Positions 10,789-23,500 of a DNA stretch of 64,000 nucleotides are shown here, in pieces (the first letter of the stretch is position 1; every line of letters starts with the position of its first letter). The stretch is from Trametopsis cervina. Lineage: Eukaryota > Basidiomycota > Agaricomycetes > Polyporales > Irpicaceae. The position numbers and the translations under genes were made by a program. The stretch covers positions 434,001 to 498,000 of the forward strand of contig MU278359.1 in NCBI GenBank assembly GCA_022385755.1. Reading direction: 5' to 3'. The notes under the pieces are model-generated. The model was not told where the DNA came from. It ran no database searches and worked only from the letters and a program-made list of their open reading frames with translations.

Positions 10789-12006
10789 ATGACTATGAAT
10801 CCTCTGATCATTGCCGACGACAAGGAACTCAGCTCCAACGCGCACACTCCAGACCTCGGGAAGCAAACGTTCTCGAACCATAAGACAGCAGAGTTCGAGA
10901 TTCCTACTCGCCATCCGCATTTCTGCTTCGACGATGGGAGCGTAGCAATCCTATGCGGCCATCTGTACTTTCTGGTGCATTCCAGTCTGCTCGCTCTGCA
11001 CTCGCCGATCCTCAAGGAGATGGTCGATGCGTCGGGTGAGGATGGCGCTGTAGAACTCATCGAAGGACGTCCTACTTTGAGGCTCCCGCACATGCCAGAC
11101 GAGATGTCTCTGTTTCTGAAGGCGATCTATGGGTGAGCGATGTTCTCCCTTCAATTTATGGCTGCGCACGCTTACACAACCAACCAGTCTGTTACAGCAA
11201 AAGGATGTGCAAGAGTTCTCTAGCACATCGGTGCTCTTGCGTTTGGCGACGACATACGATATATTCAGCATTCGCACAGAAATGCTGCGACTGTTGCAAT
11301 GTGCATGGCCAACAACTCTCGCTCAGTGGGAGATACGGGAGAAGAACGCAACAAACGACGATGGACTCTATTCTCCTCGCGATACCATGGCTCATCCTAT
11401 GTAAGTTATCAGAGTATTTTCCGACCCTACTGCTGACCTGAACAAATCGACAGTCTTATTGTCGAGCTCGCTCGGGAAGTCAACGCCCCGGAACTACTTC
11501 CGTCTGCGTTCTATGACCTCTCGCGATACTTGCCCAGTCAACTCTCGGCAGGGCATACAGACCCGAATACTGGCATCGTACGTTATTTATCAACGGACGA
11601 TATGTTCAAGGTGTTCCGCGGCAAAGAGCAAGCCGCACGGTACTTTTCGACTTTCATTGTCAAAGAACTTGAAGGGCGCACGCCCTCCCAATGGTGCCAC
11701 AACAGGGCCGAAACACAGCCTGCCCGCAAGCGACGCTGTCAAGTTGCGTATGAAGCAGTTACATACACTCTCCTTCGGGACGTCAACGGTCTGGTGCTGA
11801 ACAGGAACTCGGATCCTTTGTACGCGATTTCAGACAGCTTGCTTATGCAAACCCGGGAAGACACACCAGGTACGAATAATCGAGCGGCACTCCGCTCTTG
11901 CGAGGCTTGCAGATTGGAATATGCCGCAGTTGTTGAGATTATCAGGGAGGAATTCTGGAGGAAACTGCCTGAGTGGTTTGAGCTTGATGTTCCTAACTGG
12001 ATGTGA
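10789..12006 (+). CDS. BTB/POZ domain protein
   Basis: Three exons (10789-11132, 11188-11400, 11454-12006) give 369 residues. After a short N-terminal tail, residues about 50-135 form a BTB/POZ domain: FDDGSVAILCGHLYFLVHSSLL, then HSPILKEMVD, then the late motif EMSLFLKAIYG. BTB domains dimerise and often link substrates to cullin-3 ubiquitin ligases. The C-terminal 200 residues have no domain I can name; they include a helical stretch and two Cys-x2-Cys-like elements (SCEACR). BTB proteins of this build are a large, quickly evolving family in Agaricomycetes. An in-frame ATG at 10726 would add 21 residues; I chose 10789 because the added part is hydrophobic and does not look like the family. 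SPO11 follows 188 bp downstream on the same strand. Confidence 0.82.
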
Positions 12007-12194
12007 TTACCTGTTGTATATTCTGATAGTTTTTGGTATCTAGGACGTGTTTATTCCTTGTGGCAGGTGGTTCGGTCTGTCACACTGCGCGTGATATGTG
12101 ACCATTCGCGTCGAAGTAACGGCCCCCCATTGGGCGTGACCATGTTTCATTCACTTCGGCCGTACAGACCGCAAACATCTTAACCACGGAGAGC

Positions 12195-14175
12195 ATGGAT
12201 CATGAAATGCTCGATTTCGACGATGAGCTGACCATTTACTTCAGCGATGACTTTCAGGATGCTTCAACCCCAACCATCTCGAATGACAGTACTCAAACGG
12301 ACACAGACATTCTGTTACAGCTGAGCGAGTCCGACGAATCATATGTCTTCTCACAAGAAACTGTATCAAGCGACGGTGATAAAGAAGAGAATCCTCATAG
12401 GTGCGCTTGCTTGACGATTGCGCCAGTGAACCAGATGCTTAAGTTACTGCATATACTCAATAGCGCTACCATCCGTCGTCTGGAAGACGTCATCACTGGT
12501 CTTCTTTCGCAGATCTCTGATGCTATGTCTGCTTATGACGGCTCTCCATGTAGCGGTGGTAAAATAAAGCTTGAACTTGTTGACAGAAGGAAACCGTTAA
12601 AGACAGATGGGTACGCATATATTTACTCGGACCACTCTATGTCTTACATACTTTATTCAGGACATTCGGCACACGTATTATTACCTACCCGCACAACTCA
12701 CGACACGCCAGTGCCAAGCCTCTTGGTTTGTATACTTCTCTGCGTATATGTATGCTTTATTGTTGACTTCCGCGCAGCTCAGGTGTTAAGAGTGATGGAT
12801 CTCATGCATGAGGCGTTGTGCAACGACACACCCACCACGAAGCGGTATGACTCATAGCGCCCTCACGCTTTCAAATATCCTTACTTTGAGAAGAGATATG
12901 TTTTACAAAGATGTTGCGTTGTTTGGTTCGCAAGCGGTTGTCGACAAACTTGTGGACGATATCGCTGCCACCCTGAATGTTGCAAGATGGGACTTGAATG
13001 TTGTTCGTATCTGATTTATACTTGTGAATTCTGGAGCTAATCCTACTGAGATAGCGTGCTTCCGCTAAGGGACTGTTCTGCGGATCGGGTCTTGCCATTC
13101 ATCTACATAACACAGACGTAGTTCGTGGAAACAATTTGGAGGTATCATAAGCGGCTCTCGGGGCGCATACAGCGAGAGATCTGATATTAAACAGGGTGCA
13201 TTGATCCCTCCGTCTGAAGACATAAGCAGGTTCGAAGTTGATGGGAATTTGTCGTGGGTGTTGATTGTGGAGAAGGAGGCGAGAAAAGGATGCCATAGCG
13301 TCGTGGGAGAATGTAGGACTGACATATACTTCTAGGCTGTCTTTCAGACCCTGTGTCATCTCAACTTCGTCAATTACCCTGCTCTGCCGGGGCCTGGTCT
13401 TATAATCACAGTAGACGACTTCTCCGACTTAGCTAGTGGATACTAATCACTTCTGTTACAGGGAAAGGGCTATCCGGATGTAGCAACACGACAGCTTGTA
13501 GCTAGTCTTGCACGGAATCTTCCTCGCAGGTCCGTCTGCCTCATGTTACAACTGTGTCAATTCTGACAGACACTCTAGCGTCCCGATTGTAGCTGTGGTT
13601 GATGGAGATCCCTATGGTATCGACATCCTTTCAGTGTACAAGTACGGCAGTAGCAGTATGTCCTATCAAGATGATCTGGATGCTCCTCGTATCCGATGGG
13701 GAGGTATAATGGCAAGTGAACTGTCTGCGTGCGTATAGTTGGGCGAAATACAAAATGACGTGTGCTCACCATGCATATCGCTCAGCCTGGGTGTGCCAAA
13801 GCAGGACCTTATACCAATCACAAAACATGACGAGAAGAAGGTAACGATGGCCCTTTGAGCAAACCATAAACTCTGTTAACCTATCCATTGCAGGCCATTG
13901 CGATGCTGAAGAGAGCGTATATTCCACGGAGATGGAGGCGAGTGCATTGCTCCCCGGTTTCTTGTGCTACTTTTGACTCTGACTTATCCAGAAAGGAAAT
14001 CCAGTACATGCTTTTTACTAGACGAAAAGCGGAGATTGAGATTTTCTCTGCGGTTGAGCATCAAAACTTACGCAACATGCCACAAGAGCAAGGATTAGGC
14101 ACAAGTCTATTGACACGATACCTCGTTGCACAGATTACTCAGGCCATCGATTTGTCCACTGGGATATGTCCATGA
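12195..14175 (+). CDS. SPO11: SPO11, meiotic double-strand-break transesterase
   Basis: Twelve exons sum to 1413 nt, 470 residues: 12195-12610, 12661-12725, 12778-12844, 12894-13002, 13055-13141, 13195-13278, 13336-13410, 13462-13529, 13570-13728, 13786-13840, 13894-13937, 13992-14175. SPO11 is the topoisomerase VI A-like protein that makes the DNA breaks starting meiotic recombination. The catalytic tyrosine is Y187 in TTKRDMFYKDVALF. The Toprim metal residues are present: E274 in VLIVEKEA, and D335 and D337 in VVDGDPYGIDI. Later family segments YKYGSSSMSY, LIPITKHD and RWRKEIQYML are all kept. Two introns (13279-13335 and 13938-13991) must start with GC instead of GT to preserve VEKEA and WRKE. 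The donor at 13003 is weak (GTTCGT) and may be off by one codon. All key residues are intact, so it is probably functional. Confidence 0.93.
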
Positions 14176-14280
14176 AGCTACAGTCATATTCACTAGGTGT
14201 TCGAAGCTAACACATTACAATAATGTCCATCGAAATGTCCTTCCAGGTACTGGTGTATGGTATATATGAATATGAAGACA

Positions 14281-15351
14281 CTAAAGGGCAGTGCTGTGAC
14301 CGACATCGCTTGCTGCCGTAGACGACACGTTCTCCGAATACGACGGCGGGGGGTCAACAGGCATAGAGGTGCTTCCCATTGCATCCGTACTACTTTGCTC
14401 CGCAGCTTCTTTCTCATGATGGGCTTCAAGCCGTTTCTGGTAGCTTTCCATCTCCGTGTGAAGTTGGGAGTATGTCGATGCTCTCGTGCTACTCGTGGTT
14501 TGTGTTGTACCCCTAGTAAGACCCGTAGTATAAGACCGGTGGCGAGACGATGAAGGACTTATTTCGGCAAGGGAGTCAAACTGTTCAGAAGTCGGATTTT
14601 CGAGTGAAGCTGCTGGTTCCGAAATGTGCTCAGTAGGAACAGGAGGCAGATCGCGGTCAGGATTATAGGTCTCATAGGGGTTCGGCATGGATGAAGTCGA
14701 GGACGACCTTTGTAGATTATTGAAATTGTATTGAGGTTCCTCCTGGACACCATTGAGTGCACGATGAGCAGTGACCAGGGGGATAATCGGCACCGTTTGG
14801 AGACCCAGAGGCTGAGATTGGCGCGCGATATTCGCTGTATTGGAAGCTGTGCTAGTCTTGTCTGTTATGAGAGCAGCTTCTTCGGCATGCAACAAGTGCT
14901 GGCGTTTTCTGCGCCTCCAACAACATAGGAGGACAGTGGCCAAGGACAAGAGCGCCACTACTAGAATCACACATAAAAATCTGACATAGGAAAGTATTTT
15001 GCTCACTCACCAACAGCTATTACTATTCCAGCTATCCCCCCTCGCGACACTCCATGTTGACCCGACTGAGAGAGAGAAGAATCACTGCCCGACGGACACA
15101 GTGTGTGCGAGGCAGAGGTGCTAGTATGCAGCCTCCTAGACGAAGAGCTACTGTCTCCATCATCATCGTCGTCATCTCTAGTATTTGAGAGCTTGATTAA
15201 ACGATGCTTTGGGTTAACGGATCACAGGGCTGATGGCTCACCGTGAGTTGTGTGAGTTCCCGCATCCCGAAGATCCAGCAGCGACATACAGGAGTGCGGT
15301 ACTCAGCGCGGCCAGTACAGTGAGGACATTGATATGGGTACGCGGCCTCAT
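14281..15351 (-). CDS. Single-pass membrane protein with signal peptide, unknown function
   Basis: Three exons (15351-15242, 15177-15011, 14960-14281) give 318 residues. The N terminus is a signal peptide (INVLTVLAALSTALLYVAAG). A short extracellular part follows with an acidic run of six Asp and many Ser/Thr. The single membrane helix GGIAGIVIAVVVALL is followed by Cys-Cys-Trp and a basic stop-transfer stretch (RRRKRQ). The cytoplasmic tail of about 200 residues is rich in Ser, Thr and Pro with PPSYSEN near the end, a possible WW-domain or ubiquitin-ligase binding site. The helix is only complete with the intron at 14961-15010, which supports the model. The build resembles fungal wall-stress or mucin-like sensors, but no WSC or other domain is present, so no function is claimed. 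Confidence 0.78.
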
Positions 15352-15838
15352 CGTGGAAGAGAGGAAACCCTGTGGAATCCTGCCTTGCGTTAGTCTCAGT
15401 TCAACAAGTTTGAGGGGTCATACGGAATGAAGGGCTGTGCGGAATTCCACGCTGTAAGACGGCTGCATCGCCGCAACCAATTATGTTGCTCCTTAGTATC
15501 ATGATGCACTCTTAGAAGCAAGCCTGGTCCGGAGTGTATGGAGGCTTCAGCCTGCCGAATTCCACGCGTGTGAGAGCGCAGAGTCCGTACTAACTCCGTT
15601 TCCATTTTCGGCCTGCCGAGAGTAGACGCCCAAACACGACGCGCTTGTCACGTGTCTGAGAAAGACGCGACGCGTTGATTATTGTCGGAGTCTGAACGCG
15701 TGTCATCTCCGATGTTCATGAGCTGAAATTGCTCCGACCGCCTCGTTCCTCGCCCTCTACCACCTCCTTACCGTCGTACCCAGCATCGCTAGTAGTCTCC
15801 AGTAGTTCACCGTTATATAATCTCTGGTAATAGCGAAC
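15352..15838. other. Divergent promoter, membrane protein / CDC6
   Basis: 487 bp between divergent start codons. Holds three ACGCGT boxes listed separately; otherwise no gene seen. Confidence 0.6.
15564..15701. promoter_or_regulatory. Three MCB (ACGCGT) boxes upstream of CDC6
   Basis: ACGCGT occurs at 15564-15569, 15670-15675 and 15696-15701, the nearest 137 bp from the CDC6 ATG. In fungi this is the MBF (Mbp1/Swi6-type) site for G1/S transcription, which fits CDC6. By chance one copy per about 4 kb is expected, so three in 138 bp is unlikely to be noise. Confidence 0.6.
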
Positions 15839-17980
15839 ATGCAGACTCGTAGCTCTGTGCTTGGGAAGCGACACGCATCACCCGAGGTGCCATCGCCTTC
15901 GACACCGTCGAAAACCTCATCCATTGGCAACCGCGATGCCAGTTCTCTACCTACTCCTGACACCACTCCAAACCCAAAACGCATGAAAATGTCCACCACT
16001 TTGCTCGATGGCGACAACAACAAGGAAAATATACCCCCGTTGCGTGTCGAGGCAATCAACTCATTGGCCCCGCTGGCCAGGACTCCAAGATCTCTTAGAA
16101 GGAACCAGAGCGAATATTTCACTCCGTCACATCGACGTTCATGTAAGCATATATCTACTATACTTTTCAACGTTCTCATATCTCTCCAGCTTTGAGGCGA
16201 CATGCGTCACTATCGCAGCTTCCTATTACTCCCGCAAGCGCGCTGTCTCATTTGTCGCTCACAACACCACCACCCACTCCGCCCTCGTCTCTGCAACCCA
16301 TCTCCTTCCGCGTGCGTGCTTTGCTGCGTCCAACATGTAACGGAATTGCTCCTTTGTCTGGGCGCGAAGCAGAGCGCAAAATCATCGCAAATTTCATCTC
16401 CTCTTTTCTCCATGCTCCTTCCGAGGTTTCCGATCATACCATCCTCTATATCTCAGGCTCGCCGGGTACAGGCAAGACTGCTCTTGTCAACTCGCTACTC
16501 GGCGACATGCGTGATGACCTAAGCGACGCGTCGGTTGCTGTCGTAACTGTAAATTGCATGGCGCTCAACAGTATGGATGCTCTTCTGGAACGACTCATCG
16601 AAGAGTTTGGGGCCCACCAAAAACAATCCAGGAAGGGAGGGAAGTCTCGTAAGACGAAGGATACAACCCTACAGTCCCTCGGAACACTTCTGGATGAGAC
16701 AACGCGTCGCTGGTGAGCATCGAACGGCTTTTTTGTGACACCATCCTTACGATGCTACTGTTAGCATTTTGCTTCTAGACGAGTTAGATCACGTTGCCTC
16801 GTCCACTACGGCTCTCACGACATTGTTTACACTCATCCATTCTCATCCGAAGAGTTTGCGCGTCATTGGCATCGCGAACACACATACACTCTCAAGTACC
16901 TCGGTTGCTACATCTATGTCAACTTTGACTCTCACTGGCGTGCATACACTTCACTTCTCGCCCTACACTCCTCAACAGTTACTGGAGATTATACAGTCAC
17001 GTCTTGCTCCTTTAAGGGACATTGAATCCCCGGATGAATGCGGCGAACAGCTCTCCAAATTCCTCCCCAATCCAACTCTGGCTCTGCTCACCAAGAAGGT
17101 CGCTGCATTGACAGGCGATGTCAGGGCCCTGCTTGAGGTTCTTCGTGGTGCCATTAATATAGCTGTTAACACGGCTGTCCCTTCCGGCACAGGTGCAAAT
17201 CCTCTGGATGTTCCAACTCCTTCCGTCACTCCAGGTCACATTTTGGACGCACTCAAAGCATACTCCCCTGCTTCATCTACATCACGCGTTATCACAGGCC
17301 CCTCTCTCACCAGTGCTTCGCCTGTCCGCAACACTGGGAACAATGAAGTCTTCGCTAAGTTACGAGAACTAGGACTACAATCACGTATTACTCTTCTGGC
17401 GATAGTTCTCGCACGAAAACGACTAGATGCTCATCTCCCACTCACGGGTTCTCCGTCTGCTTCACCTTCTGCTACCCCTCGCTCGACGAAACGCGCTTCC
17501 TCTTCGAACACTCCCTCGGCCTCATCTGGCGTGGATGTCGGTTTGTTATACTCGTACTACAAGGTGGTTCTCTCCCGATCTGAGGGTGGAGCCTTTGTGC
17601 CCGTTTCGCGCAGCGAATTTGGTGATCTACTGGGAATGCTCGAAACTGTGGGTCTCATTCAGTTGTCAAGCTTGTCGTCCTCGCCAAGAACACCCACAAA
17701 GTCGGCGAAGCGAAGCCTGTCCAGGACCGCTTCATTCGGCACCGGGCCCAACAAAGGGGGCCAGGAAGTGACATTCGTTGAGGGTGTTCGAGTCGAAGAA
17801 GTTCGTAGAGGGCTAGGAATAGAGGATGCCCCGCTGCAGGACAAAGGCGATGTCATGGCGGAAGAACTGAGGGCTATCTGGGAGAAAGAGAGTGCACGTA
17901 TCTCCCGAGAATCTAAAGCACGGCCAAGCAACAATCCACTCCCCGGACGAGACGCTTTCGTCGACGCCTTCGAGGATTGA
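15839..17980 (+). CDS. CDC6: CDC6/Cdc18, replication licensing AAA+ ATPase
   Basis: Three exons (15839-16142, 16190-16712, 16765-17980) give 680 residues. Cdc6 binds ORC at origins and loads the MCM2-7 helicase in G1. The Walker A motif GSPGTGKT is at about residues 191-198, Walker B LLLDELD at 278-284, and a sensor-1 segment VIGIANT follows. A winged-helix region near the end includes LLYSYYKVVLSR and ETVGLIQL. The N-terminal 150 residues are rich in SP/TP sites and basic residues, as expected for a CDK-regulated, degraded licensing factor. The Walker B exon joins exactly across the 52-nt intron. A linker of about 35 Ser/Thr residues interrupts the C-terminal part. ORC1 is the nearest alternative but would carry a BAH domain, which is absent. 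Confidence 0.92.
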
Positions 17981-18267
17981 AATTTTCGTCCTTCAAACCG
18001 GGTTTTCGTCTATCAGTGTTAGGCCGGAAGGATTTTCTACGTTTCGTTCCATCATTTCTCTTGCATAGTACATTGTCATTGTCTACTCACCGCATGCTCT
18101 TTATTCACAGCCATCTGTTATCGCTCACACATGCTATCCCTCTGCTTTTCGTTAGTGTTCACTAGTGTTTGTTCTGTAATAGCAACTCGATTTGTAGCGT
18201 TCGTAGCGAAAGTGCCAATATCATCATACAATTGTGTTTCAATGAATTCTGGCGTGATGTGTACTGT

Positions 18268-20373
18268 CTAAATACATATGGCAGCCAACCTCGCTTCATC
18301 GCGGACGAGATCACCAATGTACTCAGGTAATCGCGTGGATCCTCGTTCCGCCAAGTGAATATATGCTCGCTCAAGGAGGTCCGCTGTTTTCTTGCGGGCC
18401 GTGTCGTCGTTCGACGTGGATATATGCCTCGTCAGGACACTCCGCACCTCATTCAAGTCAGAATACGCGTGAAGGCTGTCCACTTCTACTAGATTGTGCA
18501 GGCACGCCGAGTGAGGGCCGATTAGGAGCCGTCCTTGATTCGTTATTCTGCAAGTAGAAGCCTATCTTCATTAAGACAACTGCCCAGCGCGTGCACACGT
18601 CCGAATAACGTACCTGTAGGAAGTCCCAGACCACCTGATCTGGAAGCGAGCATCTATCCTTCAACGCCTCGGCAGCATTCTGCATAGTCGCGTCGCCGCA
18701 AATCAGTTCAGAAACGACGTCAGCAATGGATGATTAGTAACGTCACCAGTATATCTTGGAGCTGGAGTTGGCAGGTATAAGAGCTACATTGTTTCTGGAT
18801 CTAATAAACACCCAAATACGCACCGCGGCAAGAATAAATTTCATGCAGTCTAAGTCGCCTTTCATGGCCAGGTTCTTTGTGAAAACTGAAAAGGCCTGGG
18901 TTCCGGCTACGACAAGAAAATACATCAAACAGGGCAATTACATGCGGTGTCGAAGAACAGACCTGGAGTTACAATTATGAAGGGCACCAGGGCTACTTCG
19001 TAAGAAACGGCGTATATCCGTGGGAAGTTATCGTGCCTTGGGAGATCTCAGTATTCGAAACATCTTGTTCAAGGAGGCACTCTTACTGGACCTTCTCCAA
19101 AAATTCGATGTCTTTTGACCACAACTGGCCATCTGATGTCAATGCCTGCACATGCCATACATATAGTAGGAGTACCAACGTGTTTAGCTTCCCCAGCAGG
19201 GCCCTCGTATGTCTTCAGGGTTAGGCACCGGCCATCAACGTCGACGTCAACTGTACCAGCCCACCATCCTTCTTTGATACGAGACCGCCTCGTTATGACC
19301 AGATCCGTTTGGTGACAACGCCGAATGTGAGACCCCAGTGGCATGCTGTCGTCCGCAGGCAGGTCTTCCGCTTGTGATGAGGCAGTATGTATCGTATCTG
19401 TGCTTTGTGATACGTCTATTGACGTCCATGGTGCTTCACAACTCTCGTTTGACGCATGCTGATCATCCGAGTCCATATTCGGGAGGGCCTTTCCAGGAGG
19501 CGAGCCTGTATAAAATATAGTGGATGATGGCTCAGGAGTACAGTTGACGTTAACATGAGCAAGAGTTTCTGGATCCTGCGATGAGGCTTATAAGCATAGT
19601 GATCGTCGGATATTGTATCTATGCGACTGACCGATAGATCCCCAGAGGAAGAATGTTCGACTTTTGTCATAGCACGGTCGAGGGTGGAGGCTTCTTGTGA
19701 GGCAATGCGCAACTCGTGGCTATTCAACCCGTCTCTTGGCCGCTTACTGATAATGTGATGAACATGGATCAACGTCGTGGCCTATGCCATAGGTGTCAGA
19801 CCATTAAGTAGAAGATTCCCTTGAACATATACCTGAAAGCTACGCATAGAGTCTTCTAACAAGACAGTAAACTCCTCTATCTGCCGATCAATATCCCCTT
19901 TTCTCATCACACGAGAATGCCACTTGAGGGATGCTTGTTGCAGCATAAAAGTATGTATCTCGGAGAGGGTGCTGAGTAAGTTCAAGTATAATTGAACGTA
20001 GCATAAGCAGAACACAACCACGAACCTTTCAAGCTTGTTCAAATTCTCAACCAATGAGGGAGGGGCGTCATGCCAGCGGCCCTCCATGGCAGAATGTATG
20101 TCAAGAAGTAGTCTCGCACTTCGACGTGCCAGCCTGTTACACGCTGCTTTGTTGACGTGAATCCCCTGGAATGTGTTAGAACGTGAAATTTTCCGACTAT
20201 GCTGTGGATATTATCACCTCAATTGTGTTGAAGATCATCAGAAGCAATGAAGTTGCTGCTGCGGCAGGTGCGATTTGGAGCATATCGGTAAGGTCTCGGA
20301 CGAGGTCTGTTGTGGCACTAGCAGTCTGTAACGCACCCCAAGCAGCATGTCTACTGGCTGCAGAGGTTTCCAT
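18268..20373 (-). CDS. HeLo/MLKL-like four-helix protein with degenerate kinase-like region
   Basis: Ten exons (20373-20218, 20165-20026, 19971-19833, 19781-19632, 19575-19180, 19145-19087, 19036-18963, 18906-18824, 18679-18614, 18561-18268) sum to 518 residues. Residues 1-150 match the fungal MLKL N-terminal domain / HeLo-like bundle: ATTDLVRDLTDMLQIAP, EGIHVNKAACNRLARRS, LENLNK-type and EIHTFMLQQASLKWHSRVMRK segments. Such domains act at membranes in programmed cell death and non-self recognition in fungi. Residues about 290-518 look like a diverged protein-kinase module: a glycine-poor start, K316 in CLTLKTYEG as the lysine candidate, and HDNFPRIYAVSYEVALVPF as the hinge region. I find no HRD or DFG motif, so it is probably a pseudokinase. 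One intron (19146-19179) is only 34 nt. The 154-nt intron between 18824 and 18679 could hide a small exon. Confidence 0.72.
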
Positions 20374-20573
20374 ATCTGAATTCGTTCTTGACCGAAGGAG
20401 GTCTCGTGGTAGTTAGCAAGCTGTGATATGGAGGATCATCGTACTTGCCATAAATGTTAATCACAGCGGGGTTTGCGGAGCTCCAAATATCAGAATTCAC
20501 GCTCGTCATACAGTTTGGTCATGGCTGAAACACCCAAAGGTATCGGATACACATGAGGACAGTTGGATCTTTA

Positions 20574-23500
20574 CTATTTTGTTCTCTTTCGGCCCTGGAT
20601 TGTCCACCACTGCCCCACATCCAGGCGTACCAAGAGATCATACAAGTTGGCCGTCACACCGACTCCACGAGGGTTGTGCCCAGAGAGAAGTTGAAGGCGC
20701 ATGTCTTCAAATGACATGTTGGTCGACATCGTCCCCTTGTCCACCATGCTCCTGAGAGCTCGGACCTGCGCGAAAACGATGAGCGGCATAATTCTAGTGC
20801 ATAAGAGGACACGCACAAGAACGGTCATCTTCTTCCTGAAGGTAGCATACAGGCCCTCAAGCGGCTCGACAGCTCGATACTCTGGCATGGTCCCTTGATA
20901 TAAATCACCCATCAGTATCCCGAACTCAAGCACAACGTCCAGGATACTGCGGAGCAAGTCCCCAACTAGCTTTTGCCCCGACCGCAGAAGGCATGCACTG
21001 AGTATATCGTCCATGACTTGGGAATGGCCATCAGCTAAAGCAAATACATCCGTGAAGCGAAAATGTCCCTCGTTGCCATCTTGCATGTTCTGCCTCGTAG
21101 TCTTGTCTATGAACTTATCAAAGTTGCCCCCAATGGCGGTATTGTATATGTAGGACGATAACGAGGCAACGAATGAGCTGGCCATGAAGCGGAACTGCTC
21201 GAACAACTTCTGTGACGGAGTGATTGTTTGGAAAAGGGGATCAGACCCTGGAGACGACATGCGGAATAATGCTTTGATCACATTTTCGACTGAGGCACTG
21301 GTCAGCACATTGATATACACCGAGGGTAGTTCTGCTCACCTCGCAAGAGCCTTAGATTGAATAGGAATAACCTGTGATATTTCGAGAGAACTGCTGGAGG
21401 AATCAATATGTCAAGTGCTGGGGGAGGCCGATAGTTCATGTACAGAAAGTCTAGTGCCCTAGTCGATAGTGGACATCAATAGGAAGTAGGGCCGTGAAAG
21501 CAGTGGGCTTACTCGACAGCTGTGAACAGGTTAGTGAGTGACCATGAAAAGCGTGAAGCAAAAGTTAACGTACTCCGAGGGTTGAGCCACTTGGCTTGAC
21601 CAGACCCTGTGGGAAGATCCCGCACAACGAAACCCAGTCGCCATTCCGCCTCTTCGTATACCGCCTTCTCTGTGACGTGGTTTTCATCAAAAGATCCGCG
21701 CTCTTGCATTTGCCTACTGGGATACTCATGGTCCAAGGAGTCAAGGATGACACTTCGCAGAAGATAGCTGAGATCTGCGCCAGCGGGTGGCCAGCTGTCG
21801 GTTGCCGTCAACCCTGGTGCCAATCCAATCACCCACGGATTGGAGGCCCTGGATTGTTTCTTCGCGGTCGCACGGTGAGCAGCCATGCCAAGGTCGGAAG
21901 AGCCTAGAGAGTCGGAGAACAATGCCACTTCGAGGCGAGACTTGAAGGAAGGGGAGGTTAACATCAAGTATGAGCGGAGAAGAATGAGGTGGTGACGGAA
22001 TTTGAGATATCCACTTGAAGGCGCAAGGAAAGTATCAACGAGGGCTGTAGATAGAGACTCAACGTGCGACACTAATGGCAGCAGTACAAGGTCAGTTAGG
22101 ATTGACAGAGACGGTGTCAGGGAGGGTAAAGTCGGGGGGAACACTTTCAGAAACTCGTGAAACTTGGGTACATGTGAGGTAATTCCAGCGAGCTTTGTGA
22201 TAAAGACTCGACTGTCTGGTTCAAGGTCAAACCGACCGAACTCTTTGATCCCGTCGAGGTAACGATTGCCCGCATCAGAAGACTCTGCACAGAGGTGCGG
22301 CAGCGTTGAGCTCTCCTTGCTGGGATTTGCCATCGCCAGGCCGAACTCTTGCCATGCAGTTGTGATATCATTTTCAGTCCAAAACCAGCGAATCTTGCGT
22401 CTAATTGTTCTCGAGGTTCTCAGCAATGGGTGGTCGGGTTGAGCGACTCGGAGAAGCTTCAATGATTTCCTGGAACGAACTAAGGCGCGACAGAATGTTT
22501 CTTGGAAGAAAGAGGGGAAGGTGGGATTTTCCTCTTGTTCCAAGTCCTGGGAGGTTTTGTCTTCCATCCCACCGTCATCCAAAGATGTAGGGTCATTACG
22601 ATTTATTTCTGCTGATGGGCCGTTCGGATCCTCTTCTTGATAGCCCACCCATCGGGAGATGTAGTTAAAGTAATCTGCGGATATTGAAGCCAGGATAAAC
22701 GCCGTAATCGCACTAACGTCGGGCGAAGAGCTGCTGGACAGCTGGGCATCGAGCTTTTGGTATACTGCCGAAAGAAGTTCCGGTGCAGACTGAGAAAGGA
22801 GTTTAGAACGTTTGACAGAATCGCGCATCCCCTGCCGTATCATGTATCAGTAGTTAAGCCTGTCGCGATGAGCTATTTCCTCTTACGCGTCCACACAAAC
22901 CAGCCAATTCACTGAGTTGGGATTCCACGTTAGCACAAGCGGCCCACAAGGATGTAAGCGTATGAACGCTGTCGTTGTACGAGATTGTACAGGTCATGTC
23001 GGATATAACTTGCCGGACGTTGTCAAGGATGGAGGATGTTGCATGCGTGAATGCGTGTATGACCGGTTCTACGTGACTTGAACTGGGAGCAGTATAAGCC
23101 TGGGTTGGCGACAAAACAAAATGACTGGAATATTTACCTTTCCCAAACACTCGTTACGAGCATGTCTATACGACGTAGTAAAGTACCTATAACGAGAAAA
23201 CGGCGAACAAGGCTAAAACAGCTTATCAGAACGTGATCTCATACGGAAGTCGAAGCATACCTCTCGCTGGTAGTGCTGTCTATCCCGTCCAGAGCTATCC
23301 TAGATGGCTTTTCATCTTGAAGCGAAGATAGGTGGAACATCAAAGTTTCGGGATTCCAGATGTACAGCGTCGATGATAGTCCAGCAAGCAAGCTTTGTAC
23401 ACATGCAAGTAGCTCGTGTGGAGTGACATAGACTGTCCGGGTTTCGATTTCTCCATGGTTGGGGTCAATACTTATGCTCTTCTCAGCGGGGAATTCATCA

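Noticed and set aside
23138..23270. Alternative frame (YFTTSYRHARNECLGK) in the gamma-tubulin complex gene
   Set aside because: Splices formally but breaks the family motif LVIGTLLRR; the chosen 39-nt intron keeps the motif and the phase.
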